NCBI GenBank assembly: GCA_910586845.1
Contig: CAJUJV010000005.1
Location: forward strand, 1-64,000
Direction of reading: 5' to 3'
Source of the DNA: an uncultured Hungatella sp.
GTDB lineage: Bacteria > Bacillota > Clostridia > Lachnospirales > Lachnospiraceae
DNA: 64,000 nucleotides
Shown piece by piece: positions 55,130 to 62,911 of this stretch (positions are counted from its first letter, which is position 1; each line of letters starts with the position of its first letter). The notes under the pieces were generated by a model. It saw only the letters and a list, made by a program, of their open reading frames with translations, had not been told where the DNA came from and made no database searches. A program made the translations under genes and the position numbers.

Positions 55130-55984
55130 GTGGATAAAAAAACAAGAACTGACGGAGAGAGTCAGGATCAGAAAAGGACCGATCTGCTGAAACAAATCGG
55201 TTTATTTGTGTTGGATATGGACGGCACATTTTATTTAGGAGACCATGTGATCGAAGGCGCGCTGGAATTTGTCCGCTATGTGGAAGGGACAGGGCGCAGA
55301 GTTTTGTTCTTCACCAATAATTCTTCCAGATCGCCCAGGGCTTATATGGAACGTCTGGCGGCCATGGGCTGTCCCATCGGGAGAGACCAGATCATGACTT
55401 CCGGAGATGTGACCATCGCATATCTGAAGACGGAATATCCGGAAAAAACCGTATATCTTATGGGAACTCCGGCTCTGGAAGAGAGCTTTCTGGAGGAAGG
55501 GATCCGTCTGTGGAAGGAAGGAGAGCCCCGGCCCGAGGTGGTGGTCGTGGGATTTGACACCACGCTGACCTACGAGAAACTGGACAGGGCATGTACTTTT
55601 ATCAGGGAGGGTTCCATATTTCTGGCGACCCACCTGGACATCAACTGCCCCGTGGAAGGCGGTTTTATGATCGACTGCGGATCCATCTGTGCCGCTATAG
55701 CTCTGTCCACTGGAAAAGAACCCAGATACTTGGGTAAACCCTTCAGAGATACCGTAGACATGATACTGCTTCATACAGGAGAAAAGAGAGAACGGGTGGC
55801 ATTCGTAGGCGACCGGCTGTATACGGATGTGGCCACCGGAGTGGACCACGGCGCCAACGGTTTTCTGGTGCTGACGGGGGAGACGAAACTGGAAGATCTG
55901 GAAAATTCCAGAGTACAGCCGGATGCGGTCTATGAGTCTCTGGGGGAGATGAAAGAACTGCTGGAGCGCACGGAAGAGTCTTAA
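55130..55984 (+). CDS. HAD-IIA family phosphatase (NagD/glycerol-phosphatase type)
   Basis: A 284-residue HAD hydrolase. Motif I is FVLDMDGTFYLGD, motif II FFTNNSSRSPRAY, and motifs III/IV are LGKPFRDTVDM and AFVGDRLYTDVATGVDHGANG. The C2-type cap lies between motifs II and III. Relatives dephosphorylate nucleotides, p-nitrophenyl phosphate, or 2-phosphoglycolate/glycerol phosphate. Its place after the glycerol-3-phosphate operon makes a glycerol-phosphate or phosphoglycolate role possible. Start: a GTG at 55130 six bases after AAAGGA is preferred over the in-frame ATG at 55097. Its end overlaps the convergent next gene by four bases. Confidence 0.87.
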   Translation: MDKKTRTDGESQDQKRTDLLKQIGLFVLDMDGTFYLGDHVIEGALEFVRYVEGTGRRVLFFTNNSSRSPRAYMERLAAMGCPIGRDQIMTSGDVTIAYLKTEYPEKTVYLMGTPALEESFLEEGIRLWKEGEPRPEVVVVGFDTTLTYEKLDRACTFIREGSIFLATHLDINCPVEGGFMIDCGSICAAIALSTGKEPRYLGKPFRDTVDMILLHTGEKRERVAFVGDRLYTDVATGVDHGANGFLVLTGETKLEDLENSRVQPDAVYESLGEMKELLERTEES

Positions 55985-56670
55985 GGCCGTTTGTATTCAA
56001 AGGCATACTCCAGAAAGCGGATCATGGCTTCCCCGTGGTCCGTGTAGGAAAACACCATAAGGCAGTGAGGGGCAGTCTGGCCGGAGGCTGCCTTTTTTGT
56101 GAAGCGGGAGCCGTCCAGACTGACGGCACAGGCCTTTTCTGCCCCGTCAGGGCCCTGGCCGTAATAGAGCTGATCCTTCAGGAGAGAGAGGAGATGGTCG
56201 GGAAGAAATTCTTCCAGATCCATCAGGGGGAAGCTATGGCTGTAGTATTCGGCCAGATCCGGCGTGGTGACCAGAAAATCCAACTCTCTGGCAGAGATAT
56301 AGGCCATGATCTTTCCCTGGCTTGCCGTGTGATAGTCAAAAGAGGAACCAGGCTCTACATAGAGGCTGTCGTCAAAGATCACCTGCTGATCAGGAGTCAG
56401 TTCCAGCTCTGCGGAGAAATCCCTGGCGATGGTCCCGGCAGGAAACAGATTTTCATCGTCATTGGTGAAGAAGCCTTCCAGAACTGTCTCCCGGCGGGTC
56501 TGCAGCCAGGCATCCCTGATAAAAAAGCCTGCAAGGCACAGGCACAGAAGGATAAACGCATACCCTCTGTAATAATCCAGGACAAACCGGACCTTCTGCC
56601 GGAAGGGGAGTCTCTTAAGTGTCTGTCGGTCCTGGATAAAACTTTGTCTGATCTTATCTGAAAATTTCAT
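55981..56670 (-). CDS. Membrane-anchored protein of unknown function next to yesL
   Basis: A 229-residue protein not recognised. A basic, polar N-terminus of about 30 residues is followed by a single membrane segment at about 36-54 (GYAFILLCLCLAGFFIRDAW). The outer part of about 175 residues is acidic, with LMDLEEFLPDHLLSLLKDQLY and a closing block FSYTDHGEAMIRFLEYAFEY. It is divergent from yesL by about 80 bases and converges with the HAD phosphatase gene, overlapping it by four bases. The pairing with yesL suggests a link to the transport operon, but nothing in the sequence proves it. Confidence 0.7.
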   Translation of the reverse strand: MKFSDKIRQSFIQDRQTLKRLPFRQKVRFVLDYYRGYAFILLCLCLAGFFIRDAWLQTRRETVLEGFFTNDDENLFPAGTIARDFSAELELTPDQQVIFDDSLYVEPGSSFDYHTASQGKIMAYISARELDFLVTTPDLAEYYSHSFPLMDLEEFLPDHLLSLLKDQLYYGQGPDGAEKACAVSLDGSRFTKKAASGQTAPHCLMVFSYTDHGEAMIRFLEYAFEYKRP

Positions 56671-56748
56671 AAAATATCTCCTTGTTCTGGAAGATTGTGT
56701 TATACTGTAACAGAAATATTATCATTTATCTGAAAAAGGACGGCGGTT

Positions 56749-57387
56749 ATGAATCAGTTATTTAATCCGGAAAACAGGTTTTGGAGCTTTATGAATAAGA
56801 TCACGGATGTGTTTTTTATCGGCATCCTGTGGTTTTTATTCTCCATCCCTGTGATCACCATAGGAGCGGCTACGACGTCGCTGTATCAGTTTACCCTGAA
56901 ACAGACCGATGATGAGGAAGGGTATGTATGGAAAAGTTTTATAAAGGCCTTCGGCAGAAATTTCAGACAGGCCACTGCCCTGTGGCTGATCCTTCTGGCC
57001 GTGGGAGGATTTCTGGCTGCAGATATGTGGGCCTGTATGCAGATTACGATCCCGGGTCCGGTCCGGCTCCTGTGCTTCGGCGTGCTTCTGTGCCTGAGCC
57101 TGGTATATGTCCTGACGGCACAGTATGTATTCCCCATTCTGTCCAGATTTTATCTGCCGGTGAAGACGATCCTGTCACACAGCTTTATCATGGCCATGGG
57201 CAATCTCTATGTGTCCGTCACCATGCTGGTGATCCATCTCCTCTTCGGAGTCCTGGCATACCATATCACCGTGCTCTTTCCTGTATTCATGGCTCTGTCC
57301 GCCTTTGTCAATTCCTACTTTTTCCGCAATGTGTTCGGAAGATATCAGGAAGAAGACGGGCAGGACAGCGGTCCGGCAGAGGAGTGA
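56749..57387 (+). CDS. YesL family (DUF624) membrane protein
   Basis: A 212-residue protein with about five hydrophobic segments. The DUF624 pattern is clear: NPENRFWSFMNKITDVFFIGILWFLFSIP (as two blocks), ITIGAATTSLYQFTLKQTDDEEGYVWKSFIKAF (as blocks) and NSYFFRNVFGRY at the end. YesL-type genes are usually found with carbohydrate ABC importers and LacI or two-component regulators, as here, but their role is unknown. An AAAGGACGG site precedes the ATG. Confidence 0.88.
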   Translation: MNQLFNPENRFWSFMNKITDVFFIGILWFLFSIPVITIGAATTSLYQFTLKQTDDEEGYVWKSFIKAFGRNFRQATALWLILLAVGGFLAADMWACMQITIPGPVRLLCFGVLLCLSLVYVLTAQYVFPILSRFYLPVKTILSHSFIMAMGNLYVSVTMLVIHLLFGVLAYHITVLFPVFMALSAFVNSYFFRNVFGRYQEEDGQDSGPAEE

Positions 57388-57430
57388 AGAGGTTCTGCCG
57401 GACTGTTCCCGACTCATGGCGCCGGTGTGT

Positions 57431-58537
57431 TCATGATCCGGCGGGCGGACTGTCCGGTACCTGCTCCGCCCTGTCTTTGTCTGTCCGGGCGGGACCGGTG
57501 GTGCTTCCGATAACCATATTGCTCTGATATTCTACCCGCGTGATGGCGTTCTCGTCTGTAAATTCTGATTGTCCCCTGAGCTTTTCCGACAACAACCGCA
57601 CACTGCTCTTCCCCCGCTCTATGATGGCATGCTCAATAGTGGTCAGATCAACACCGGGGAAACGGGAGGGATAGATATTGTCAAAGCCGCAGAGGCTGAT
57701 GTCTTCGGGGATGCGCTTTCCCGCATCGATGAGGGCTGCCCGGACTCCGTAGGCCACCATGTCGTTGATGGCCACGATGGCCGTGACATGAGGAGCTTCT
57801 GACAGACATTTCCGTGTAAGGGAATAACCTACCTCATGTTCCACTCCGGTGACATACAGTTCCTTGTGGGAAGACACATCCTGACTGTAGATGGTGACGG
57901 TCCCCGCAGGACAGCGCCTTGCATATTCGTCTTTCAGGCCGTCGCACCGCTTGACGCGGGAAGAATGTTCCCCGTTTAAGGTGGTGGAGATATAGGCCAC
58001 ATGTCTGTGTCCGAGGCCGATGAGATGGGAAGCCAGAATCTGTCCTGCAGAATAATTATTCACATCCACAGTGTCCAGATTCAGGCTGCAGGCCCGGTCT
58101 CCCACGGCCACCATGGGCACATGCCTGCTGACCTCTTCCGCCAGTTCGGGCTGCTGGGGAATCATGGAGAAAATGACGCCGGAAAACTGAGGCTCCAGGG
58201 ACATCTCCAGGATCTCCCGTTCGGCGGCCTTATCCCAGTAAGTAGTAAAGATCATGGTCATATAACCCCTGAGTCTGGCTTCCTGTTCCATACTCTGGAT
58301 CAGAGTGGAATAATAAGGATTCATCAGGGAAGGGCAGACGATCAGGATCGTCTCCCGGGGGTTCTTGTGACGCTGCTGCCGCTTGGGCAGATAACCCATC
58401 TGACGGCTGGCCCGGTAAACATTCTGGATGGTCTGTTCCGTAAAACGGGACAGATTTCTGCCGTTAAGAATCATGGAGACGGATGCAGGGGAAACCCCTG
58501 CGGCGGCAGCAATATCCTTGATAGTTGGTTTTTTCAT
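57431..58537 (-). CDS. LacI family transcriptional regulator
   Basis: A 368-residue repressor. Residues 1-50 hold the LacI helix-turn-helix (MKKPTIKDIAAAAGVSPASV) and hinge. The rest is a periplasmic-binding-like effector domain with TILIVCPSLMNPYYSTLIQSM, GHRHVAYIS, DISLCGFDN and the closing LTTIEHAIIERG. The last 20 residues are polar and extra. The ATG at 58537 follows AGGAGG. It is divergent from the Ugp-like operon and very probably controls it, with sites described at 58592-58785. The effector would be a glycerol phosphate or glycerophosphodiester (inference). Confidence 0.92.
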   Translation of the reverse strand: MKKPTIKDIAAAAGVSPASVSMILNGRNLSRFTEQTIQNVYRASRQMGYLPKRQQRHKNPRETILIVCPSLMNPYYSTLIQSMEQEARLRGYMTMIFTTYWDKAAEREILEMSLEPQFSGVIFSMIPQQPELAEEVSRHVPMVAVGDRACSLNLDTVDVNNYSAGQILASHLIGLGHRHVAYISTTLNGEHSSRVKRCDGLKDEYARRCPAGTVTIYSQDVSSHKELYVTGVEHEVGYSLTRKCLSEAPHVTAIVAINDMVAYGVRAALIDAGKRIPEDISLCGFDNIYPSRFPGVDLTTIEHAIIERGKSSVRLLSEKLRGQSEFTDENAITRVEYQSNMVIGSTTGPARTDKDRAEQVPDSPPAGS

Positions 58538-58577
58538 TTTGAGTCCTCCTGAGGTGTTGCCGGTCTTCTGTGAATAG

Positions 58578-58606
58578 ATTTTAACATTATTTAGCACAAA
58601 AATCAA
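58578..58606 (-). promoter_or_regulatory. Promoter of the LacI regulator, with TAGCACAAA repeat in the spacer
   Basis: On the minus strand TTGATT, 17 bases and TAAAAT. The spacer contains TTTAGCACAAA (+ strand), repeated at the operon promoter. Confidence 0.6.
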
Positions 58607-58688
58607 CAAGAAAAATGAAGAAAACTAAGGGGAACAGGCAAGATTTATGTAGAAAATATGTAAAAGTAAAAAAAGTATAAGGATATTA

Positions 58689-58718
58689 TTGACAAATAGC
58701 ACAAAACTATGGTAATTT
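58689..58718 (+). promoter_or_regulatory. Promoter of the Ugp-like operon, with TAGCACAAA repeat
   Basis: TTGACA, an 18-base spacer and TAATTT. The spacer holds ATAGCACAAAACT, matching the site in the regulator promoter, so both promoters may be bound by the same protein. The start codon is about 145 bases downstream. Confidence 0.55.
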
Positions 58719-58762
58719 TAATATACATGAAACGACAGATATACAAAAATGCTGTTAAAAAG

Positions 58763-58785
58763 TATTTTAATGCGCGCTTAAAATA
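58763..58785. promoter_or_regulatory. Palindromic operator candidate in the Ugp-operon leader
   Basis: Eight-base arms TATTTTAA and TTAAAATA flank a GCGCGC centre (one extra base). AT-rich arms with a CG core are typical of LacI-family operators, and the site lies downstream of the promoter where a repressor would act as a roadblock. Confidence 0.55.
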
Positions 58786-58861
58786 TCGGTAAAAAGTTTA
58801 ACAGTGTTTACTAATGTTTCAACAACATTTCACGGACAAAGATGATTGGAGGAAAGTTTCT

Positions 58862-60262
58862 ATGAAGAAAATGTTAGCACTTGTGTTGACGGCAGCGATG
58901 ACCTGCGGTTTGATCAGCGGCTGCAGCGGCGGCGGCTCCACAGGAGGCGGATCTACAGGCGGCGGTGCAGCACAGCAGACTACGGCGGCTCCTGCGGGAG
59001 GCGGATCCTCAGGAGAGACCCAGGCTGCAGCTCAGGAGACTGCGGCAGTGGATGCATCCATGTATGAGGTGACTGAACCGATCACCATCCAGTGGTGGCA
59101 TTCCCTGGAGGCTCAGTACAGCGATGTAGTGGATCAGGTAGTGAATGATTTCAACAGCTCTCAGGATCTGATCACCGTAGAACCGGTTTATGTGGGAAGC
59201 TACGGTCAGGTAAACGAGGCTCTGGTGGCGGCTCACGCGGCAGGAACCGGACTTCCGGCAGTGACAGTAGCCAATACTCCGTATGTGGCCGAGTACGGCG
59301 CCGGCGGACTTACGGAAGTGCTGGATCCTTATATTCAGGCCACAGGCTTTGATATCGACGACTTCGGAAAAGGCCTTGTAGATGCATCCAGTTATAACGG
59401 ACAGCAGGTTTCCCTTCCTTTCCTCATCTCCACTCAGGTAGTGTTCTACAACAAGACCATGGCAGATGAACTGAAGGTCACCATTCCGGAGAAGTGGGAT
59501 GATATGGATTCTTTCCTGGAGGCTGTTTCCGTAGTGAACAACGGGACCACAGAGCGTTACGGAACCATTATCCCCGGATGGGATCAGTGGTATTTTGAGA
59601 CCTTCTACCTGAACAACGGCGTGAACCTGATCAACGACGATCAGATCTCCACCGATCTGGACAACGAGGCAGCAGTAGGCATCGTAAACAAGTTCAAAGA
59701 GTGGTGTGACAAGGGTTATATCTACTGGGCCAACGGAACAGACGCTTCTTCCATCATGAGACAGAACTTCATCGATAAGAAGGCATTCTCCGTTATGCAT
59801 ACCAGCTCCATGTACAAGCTGTATACCGACAAGTGTGATTTCGAAGTCGGTATGGCATGGCTTCCCGGAGGGGAGACCAAGAATCAGGAGATCGGCGGCT
59901 GCGTACTGCTGATCCCGTCCAAGAACGACCAGGCGACCAAGAATGCGGCATGGCAGTTCTTAGCTTATCTTTGCAGCAAAGACGTAAACATGACATGGGT
60001 GAAAGGAACCGGATACATGCCTACCAGAAACTCCGTGCTTCATACCGAAGAAGGCGTGAAATTCCTGGAGGAGAAACCGGCATTCCAGTGTATCTTTGAC
60101 AACCTGGATCTGATCAATCCCAGGATCCAGCATCCCGGCTGGAACCAGCTGGCCACCATCTGGAAGAACTACATGGCAGAGATCATGATCGAGGATGTAG
60201 ATATTCCCAGCAAGATCGAGGACATGGTGGAAGAGATCAACGAGGTTCTTGAGGATTCATAA
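58862..60262 (+). CDS. ABC importer substrate-binding lipoprotein, UgpB-like
   Basis: A 466-residue lipoprotein of solute-binding family 1. The signal peptide ends in LISGC (Cys21), then a Gly/Ser/Thr/Ala linker to about residue 75. The domain begins PITIQWWHSLEAQYSDVVDQ, close in pattern to the glycerol-3-phosphate-binding UgpB (WWHSM...), and has GTGYMPTRNSV, also UgpB-like. TTGGAGGAAAG precedes the ATG at 58862; in-frame sequence from 58814 is untranslated leader. The presence of a GDPD at the operon end supports glycerol-3-phosphate or glycerophosphodiester uptake, but a sugar ligand is still possible. Confidence 0.87.
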   Translation: MKKMLALVLTAAMTCGLISGCSGGGSTGGGSTGGGAAQQTTAAPAGGGSSGETQAAAQETAAVDASMYEVTEPITIQWWHSLEAQYSDVVDQVVNDFNSSQDLITVEPVYVGSYGQVNEALVAAHAAGTGLPAVTVANTPYVAEYGAGGLTEVLDPYIQATGFDIDDFGKGLVDASSYNGQQVSLPFLISTQVVFYNKTMADELKVTIPEKWDDMDSFLEAVSVVNNGTTERYGTIIPGWDQWYFETFYLNNGVNLINDDQISTDLDNEAAVGIVNKFKEWCDKGYIYWANGTDASSIMRQNFIDKKAFSVMHTSSMYKLYTDKCDFEVGMAWLPGGETKNQEIGGCVLLIPSKNDQATKNAAWQFLAYLCSKDVNMTWVKGTGYMPTRNSVLHTEEGVKFLEEKPAFQCIFDNLDLINPRIQHPGWNQLATIWKNYMAEIMIEDVDIPSKIEDMVEEINEVLEDS

Positions 60263-60281
60263 ATTCATGACAGCTTATAAG

Positions 60282-60313
60282 CGGCCTTCGGTATCACTGC
60301 CGAAGGCCGTATT
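60282..60313 (+). terminator. Intra-operon hairpin after the binding-protein gene
   Basis: CGGCCTTCGG pairs perfectly with CCGAAGGCCG and is followed by TATTT. As a partial terminator or mRNA stabiliser it would favour the binding protein over the permeases. Confidence 0.65.
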
Positions 60314-60331
60314 TCAAAAGGAGGCGTTAAG

Positions 60332-61240
60332 GTGGAGAAAAAATCATTCATAAAACCAAGAACCATGTCGGCCATCAAGGATTTTGTATGTGTTCTTCCG
60401 GCCCTGGTGTTTCTTGGTATTTTTACTTACTACCCCATCTGCAAGCTGATCCAGATCAGCTTTACGGACTGGAACTTATTAAATGAGAGATGGAATTATG
60501 TGGGTCTGAAAAACTGGATCTGGCTGTTCAACGGCTCCGGTACCAAGCACCTTTTGAACTCTCTGAGAGTCACAGTGCTGTACTCCATCGGTGAGCTGAC
60601 CATCACGCTGCTGGGCGGACTGCTCTTCGCGCTGATCTTCGGACGGCTGAACAAGTCGTTTTCCATCATGAGAGCCATCGTGTTCATGCCCAAATATGTG
60701 GCCATGTCTTCCGCGGCAGTGGTCTTTTTATGGATTCTGAACACGGATACCGGTATTCTCAACTATCTGCTCAACTGTGTGGGACTGCCGTCTGTAGACT
60801 GGCTGGGCAACCGTAATACGGCCCTGATCTCCGTGCTTATGCTGACCGGGTGGAGGGCTATCGGATACGGAATGATGATCTACCTGTCAGCCATGATCGG
60901 GATTTCCAGAGATTACTATGAGGCGGCATCTTTGGACGGAGCCACGGCGGCGCAGAGCTTTTTCAAGATCACTCTGCCCATGCTTTCTCCGACTACCCTG
61001 TTTTTGTTTGTCACCACATTTATCTCTTCCATGAAGGTATTCCAGTCCGTAGATATCCTGACATCCGGCGGTCCTTACCGCGCCACGGAGGTGTTTGTGT
61101 ATACGATCTACAAGTATGCCATGGAAGATTTCCGTATGGACAGAGCTTCCGTAGTTGCGATTGCATTCTTTGTACTGCTTCTGATCGTTACGGCATCTAC
61201 CTTTAAAGTTTCCAACCGCAGCGTACACTATGATTCTTAG
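60332..61240 (+). CDS. ABC importer permease, UgpA-like (MalF family)
   Basis: A 302-residue permease with six membrane helices. The N-terminus PALVFLGIFTYYPICKLIQISFTDW (in blocks) and the EAA loop YYEAASLDGATAAQSFFKITLPML (in blocks) are diagnostic of the MalF/UgpA family. SGGPYRATEVFVYTIYKYAM near the end is usual. The start is GTG at 60332 behind AAAAGGAGG. It pairs with the next permease. No ATPase gene is in this operon, so a shared MsmK/UgpC-type ATPase elsewhere is expected; the ATPase at 35.4 kb belongs to a different importer class but could be tested. Confidence 0.92.
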   Translation: MEKKSFIKPRTMSAIKDFVCVLPALVFLGIFTYYPICKLIQISFTDWNLLNERWNYVGLKNWIWLFNGSGTKHLLNSLRVTVLYSIGELTITLLGGLLFALIFGRLNKSFSIMRAIVFMPKYVAMSSAAVVFLWILNTDTGILNYLLNCVGLPSVDWLGNRNTALISVLMLTGWRAIGYGMMIYLSAMIGISRDYYEAASLDGATAAQSFFKITLPMLSPTTLFLFVTTFISSMKVFQSVDILTSGGPYRATEVFVYTIYKYAMEDFRMDRASVVAIAFFVLLLIVTASTFKVSNRSVHYDS

Positions 61241-61251
61241 AGGAGGCAGAT

Positions 61252-62130
61252 ATGAGCAAAACCACCAATAGCCATCTTGAGCGGCAGATCGCTGCTCAGA
61301 GAAAGAAGAAGATTGTTGTCGCCGTACAGTACACTCTGGCGATCATCATCACGCTGATCGTGATCTTTCCGCTGTACTGGATGATCTCCTCCTCAGTGAA
61401 ATCTCAGGATGAGATCCTGCTTTTAAAGCCGACTCTGTGGCCCCATGAGATTCATCTGGAAAACTATGTCAATGTGTTCAACAGGGTGAATTTCGGCAAA
61501 TACTATTATAATACCATTGTCATGACGGCAGGTATCTTAAGTTCCCAGATCATCACCGGCGTGTTTGCCGCCTATGGCTTTTCCAAGGGAAAGTTCAAAG
61601 GTCAGAACGCGTGCTTCATCTTTGTGCTGGGCGCTCTGATGATCCCTCTGCAGGTTACCTTTATCCCTATCTTCATCATGTGCGCCAACTGGGGTCTGTC
61701 TGATACCTTTATGGGACTGATTCTTCCGGAATGTATCTCGCCTTACTACATATTCATGCTGAGGCAGACCTTTATGGCCATTGATGACAGCTACATCGAT
61801 GCGGCCAAGGTAGACGGACTTGGAAGAGTGGGGATCATCACCAAGATCCTGACGCCCATGTGTAAGTCCACTCTGTTTACCACAACCCTGGTAACCTTTA
61901 CCAGCGGTTGGAACAGCTACTTCTGGCCCAAGATCATCGCCAAAAACGAGCGTAGAAGAGTTCTGACCGTAGGTCTGGCACAGCTGAAAAACACCTTTGC
62001 CGGCCAGGCTACCATGAACAACCATGAGATCATGGCAGGTGCGGTTATGGCCATCCTGCCCGTAGTGGTTATGTTCTTTGTTTTCCAGAAATACATGCTG
62101 ACCGGTTATTCCAAAGCTGCTATGAAATAG
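61252..62130 (+). CDS. ABC importer permease, UgpE-like (MalG family)
   Basis: A 292-residue permease with six membrane helices. It shows IIITLIVIFPLYWMISSSVKSQDEI (in blocks), the MalG-type YAFSKGKF equivalent AYGFSKGKFKG, and the EAA loop YIDAAKVDGLGRVGIITKILTPM (in blocks). An AGGAGG site precedes the ATG, 11 bases after the first permease. It forms the transmembrane pair of the Ugp-like importer. Confidence 0.92.
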   Translation: MSKTTNSHLERQIAAQRKKKIVVAVQYTLAIIITLIVIFPLYWMISSSVKSQDEILLLKPTLWPHEIHLENYVNVFNRVNFGKYYYNTIVMTAGILSSQIITGVFAAYGFSKGKFKGQNACFIFVLGALMIPLQVTFIPIFIMCANWGLSDTFMGLILPECISPYYIFMLRQTFMAIDDSYIDAAKVDGLGRVGIITKILTPMCKSTLFTTTLVTFTSGWNSYFWPKIIAKNERRRVLTVGLAQLKNTFAGQATMNNHEIMAGAVMAILPVVVMFFVFQKYMLTGYSKAAMK

Positions 62131-62170
62131 GTTCGGGTCAAAATTTTGAAAAATTGAGAGAGGACACAAA

Positions 62171-62911
62171 ATGAAAGTAATAGCGCACAGAGGTTACAGC
62201 GGAAAATACCCGGAGAATACCATGCTGGCGTTTCAGAAGGCAGAGGAGGCCGGGACAGACGAGATTGAACTGGATGTTCAGCTGACAAAAGAAGGAACGG
62301 TAGTGGTCATCCATGACGAGAAGATCGACAGGACCACCGACGGCACCGGCTTTGTGAAGGATTATACCTATGAAGAACTGAAGAAGTTCAACGCTGCCGT
62401 TTTATTTCCGGAGGTCACCGGTTTTCAGCATATCCCTTCCTTTGAGGAGTACTGTGCATGGGCCGCGACTACAGAGCTGACCACCAATATTGAGATAAAA
62501 ACAGGCCGGTATTATTATGAGGATATCGAGAAAAAGACGATAGAGATTGTCCGTAAATACGGCCTGGAGAAGAAGGTGATGTTCTCATCATTCAACCATC
62601 TGTCCCTTCTGAAGGTGAAAGAGCTGATGCCGGAAGTGGAGTGCGGCGCTCTCCTCAGCGAGATCGGACTGGGCAATGCCGGATACTACTGCCACAGCTA
62701 TGGCTTTGAATGCTATCATCCTGGATTTGACGGTGTTACAGATGAGATCGTAGCCGGTTGTAAGAAATATGGAATCAAGATGAATGTGTGGACCATCAAC
62801 ACTATGGACCAGCTGGAGAAGCTGGAAGAGTGGGGATGCGATGGAGCCATCACCAACTATCCCCAGGTGTGCAGAGCCTGGAAAGAGTATAAAAAGGAAG
62901 TAAAGAGATGA
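62171..62911 (+). CDS. Glycerophosphodiester phosphodiesterase
   Basis: A 246-residue cytoplasmic GDPD (UgpQ type) that releases glycerol-3-phosphate from glycerophosphodiesters. It begins KVIAHRGYSGKYPENTMLAF with the catalytic His and ENT motif; EIELDVQLTKEGTVVVIHDEKIDRTTDG (in blocks) gives the metal Glu/Asp and second catalytic His; TNIEIKTGRYYYE and MNVWTINTMDQLEKL complete the barrel. No signal peptide. The start follows GAGAGG. It is 40 bases after the second permease and overlaps the next gene (ATGA). Unlike its homologue at 38.2 kb, the frame is intact. Confidence 0.95.
   Translation: MKVIAHRGYSGKYPENTMLAFQKAEEAGTDEIELDVQLTKEGTVVVIHDEKIDRTTDGTGFVKDYTYEELKKFNAAVLFPEVTGFQHIPSFEEYCAWAATTELTTNIEIKTGRYYYEDIEKKTIEIVRKYGLEKKVMFSSFNHLSLLKVKELMPEVECGALLSEIGLGNAGYYCHSYGFECYHPGFDGVTDEIVAGCKKYGIKMNVWTINTMDQLEKLEEWGCDGAITNYPQVCRAWKEYKKEVKR

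Noticed and set aside
58727..58745. A catabolite-responsive (cre) site ATGAAACGACAG
   Set aside because: The 3' half does not match the cre consensus.
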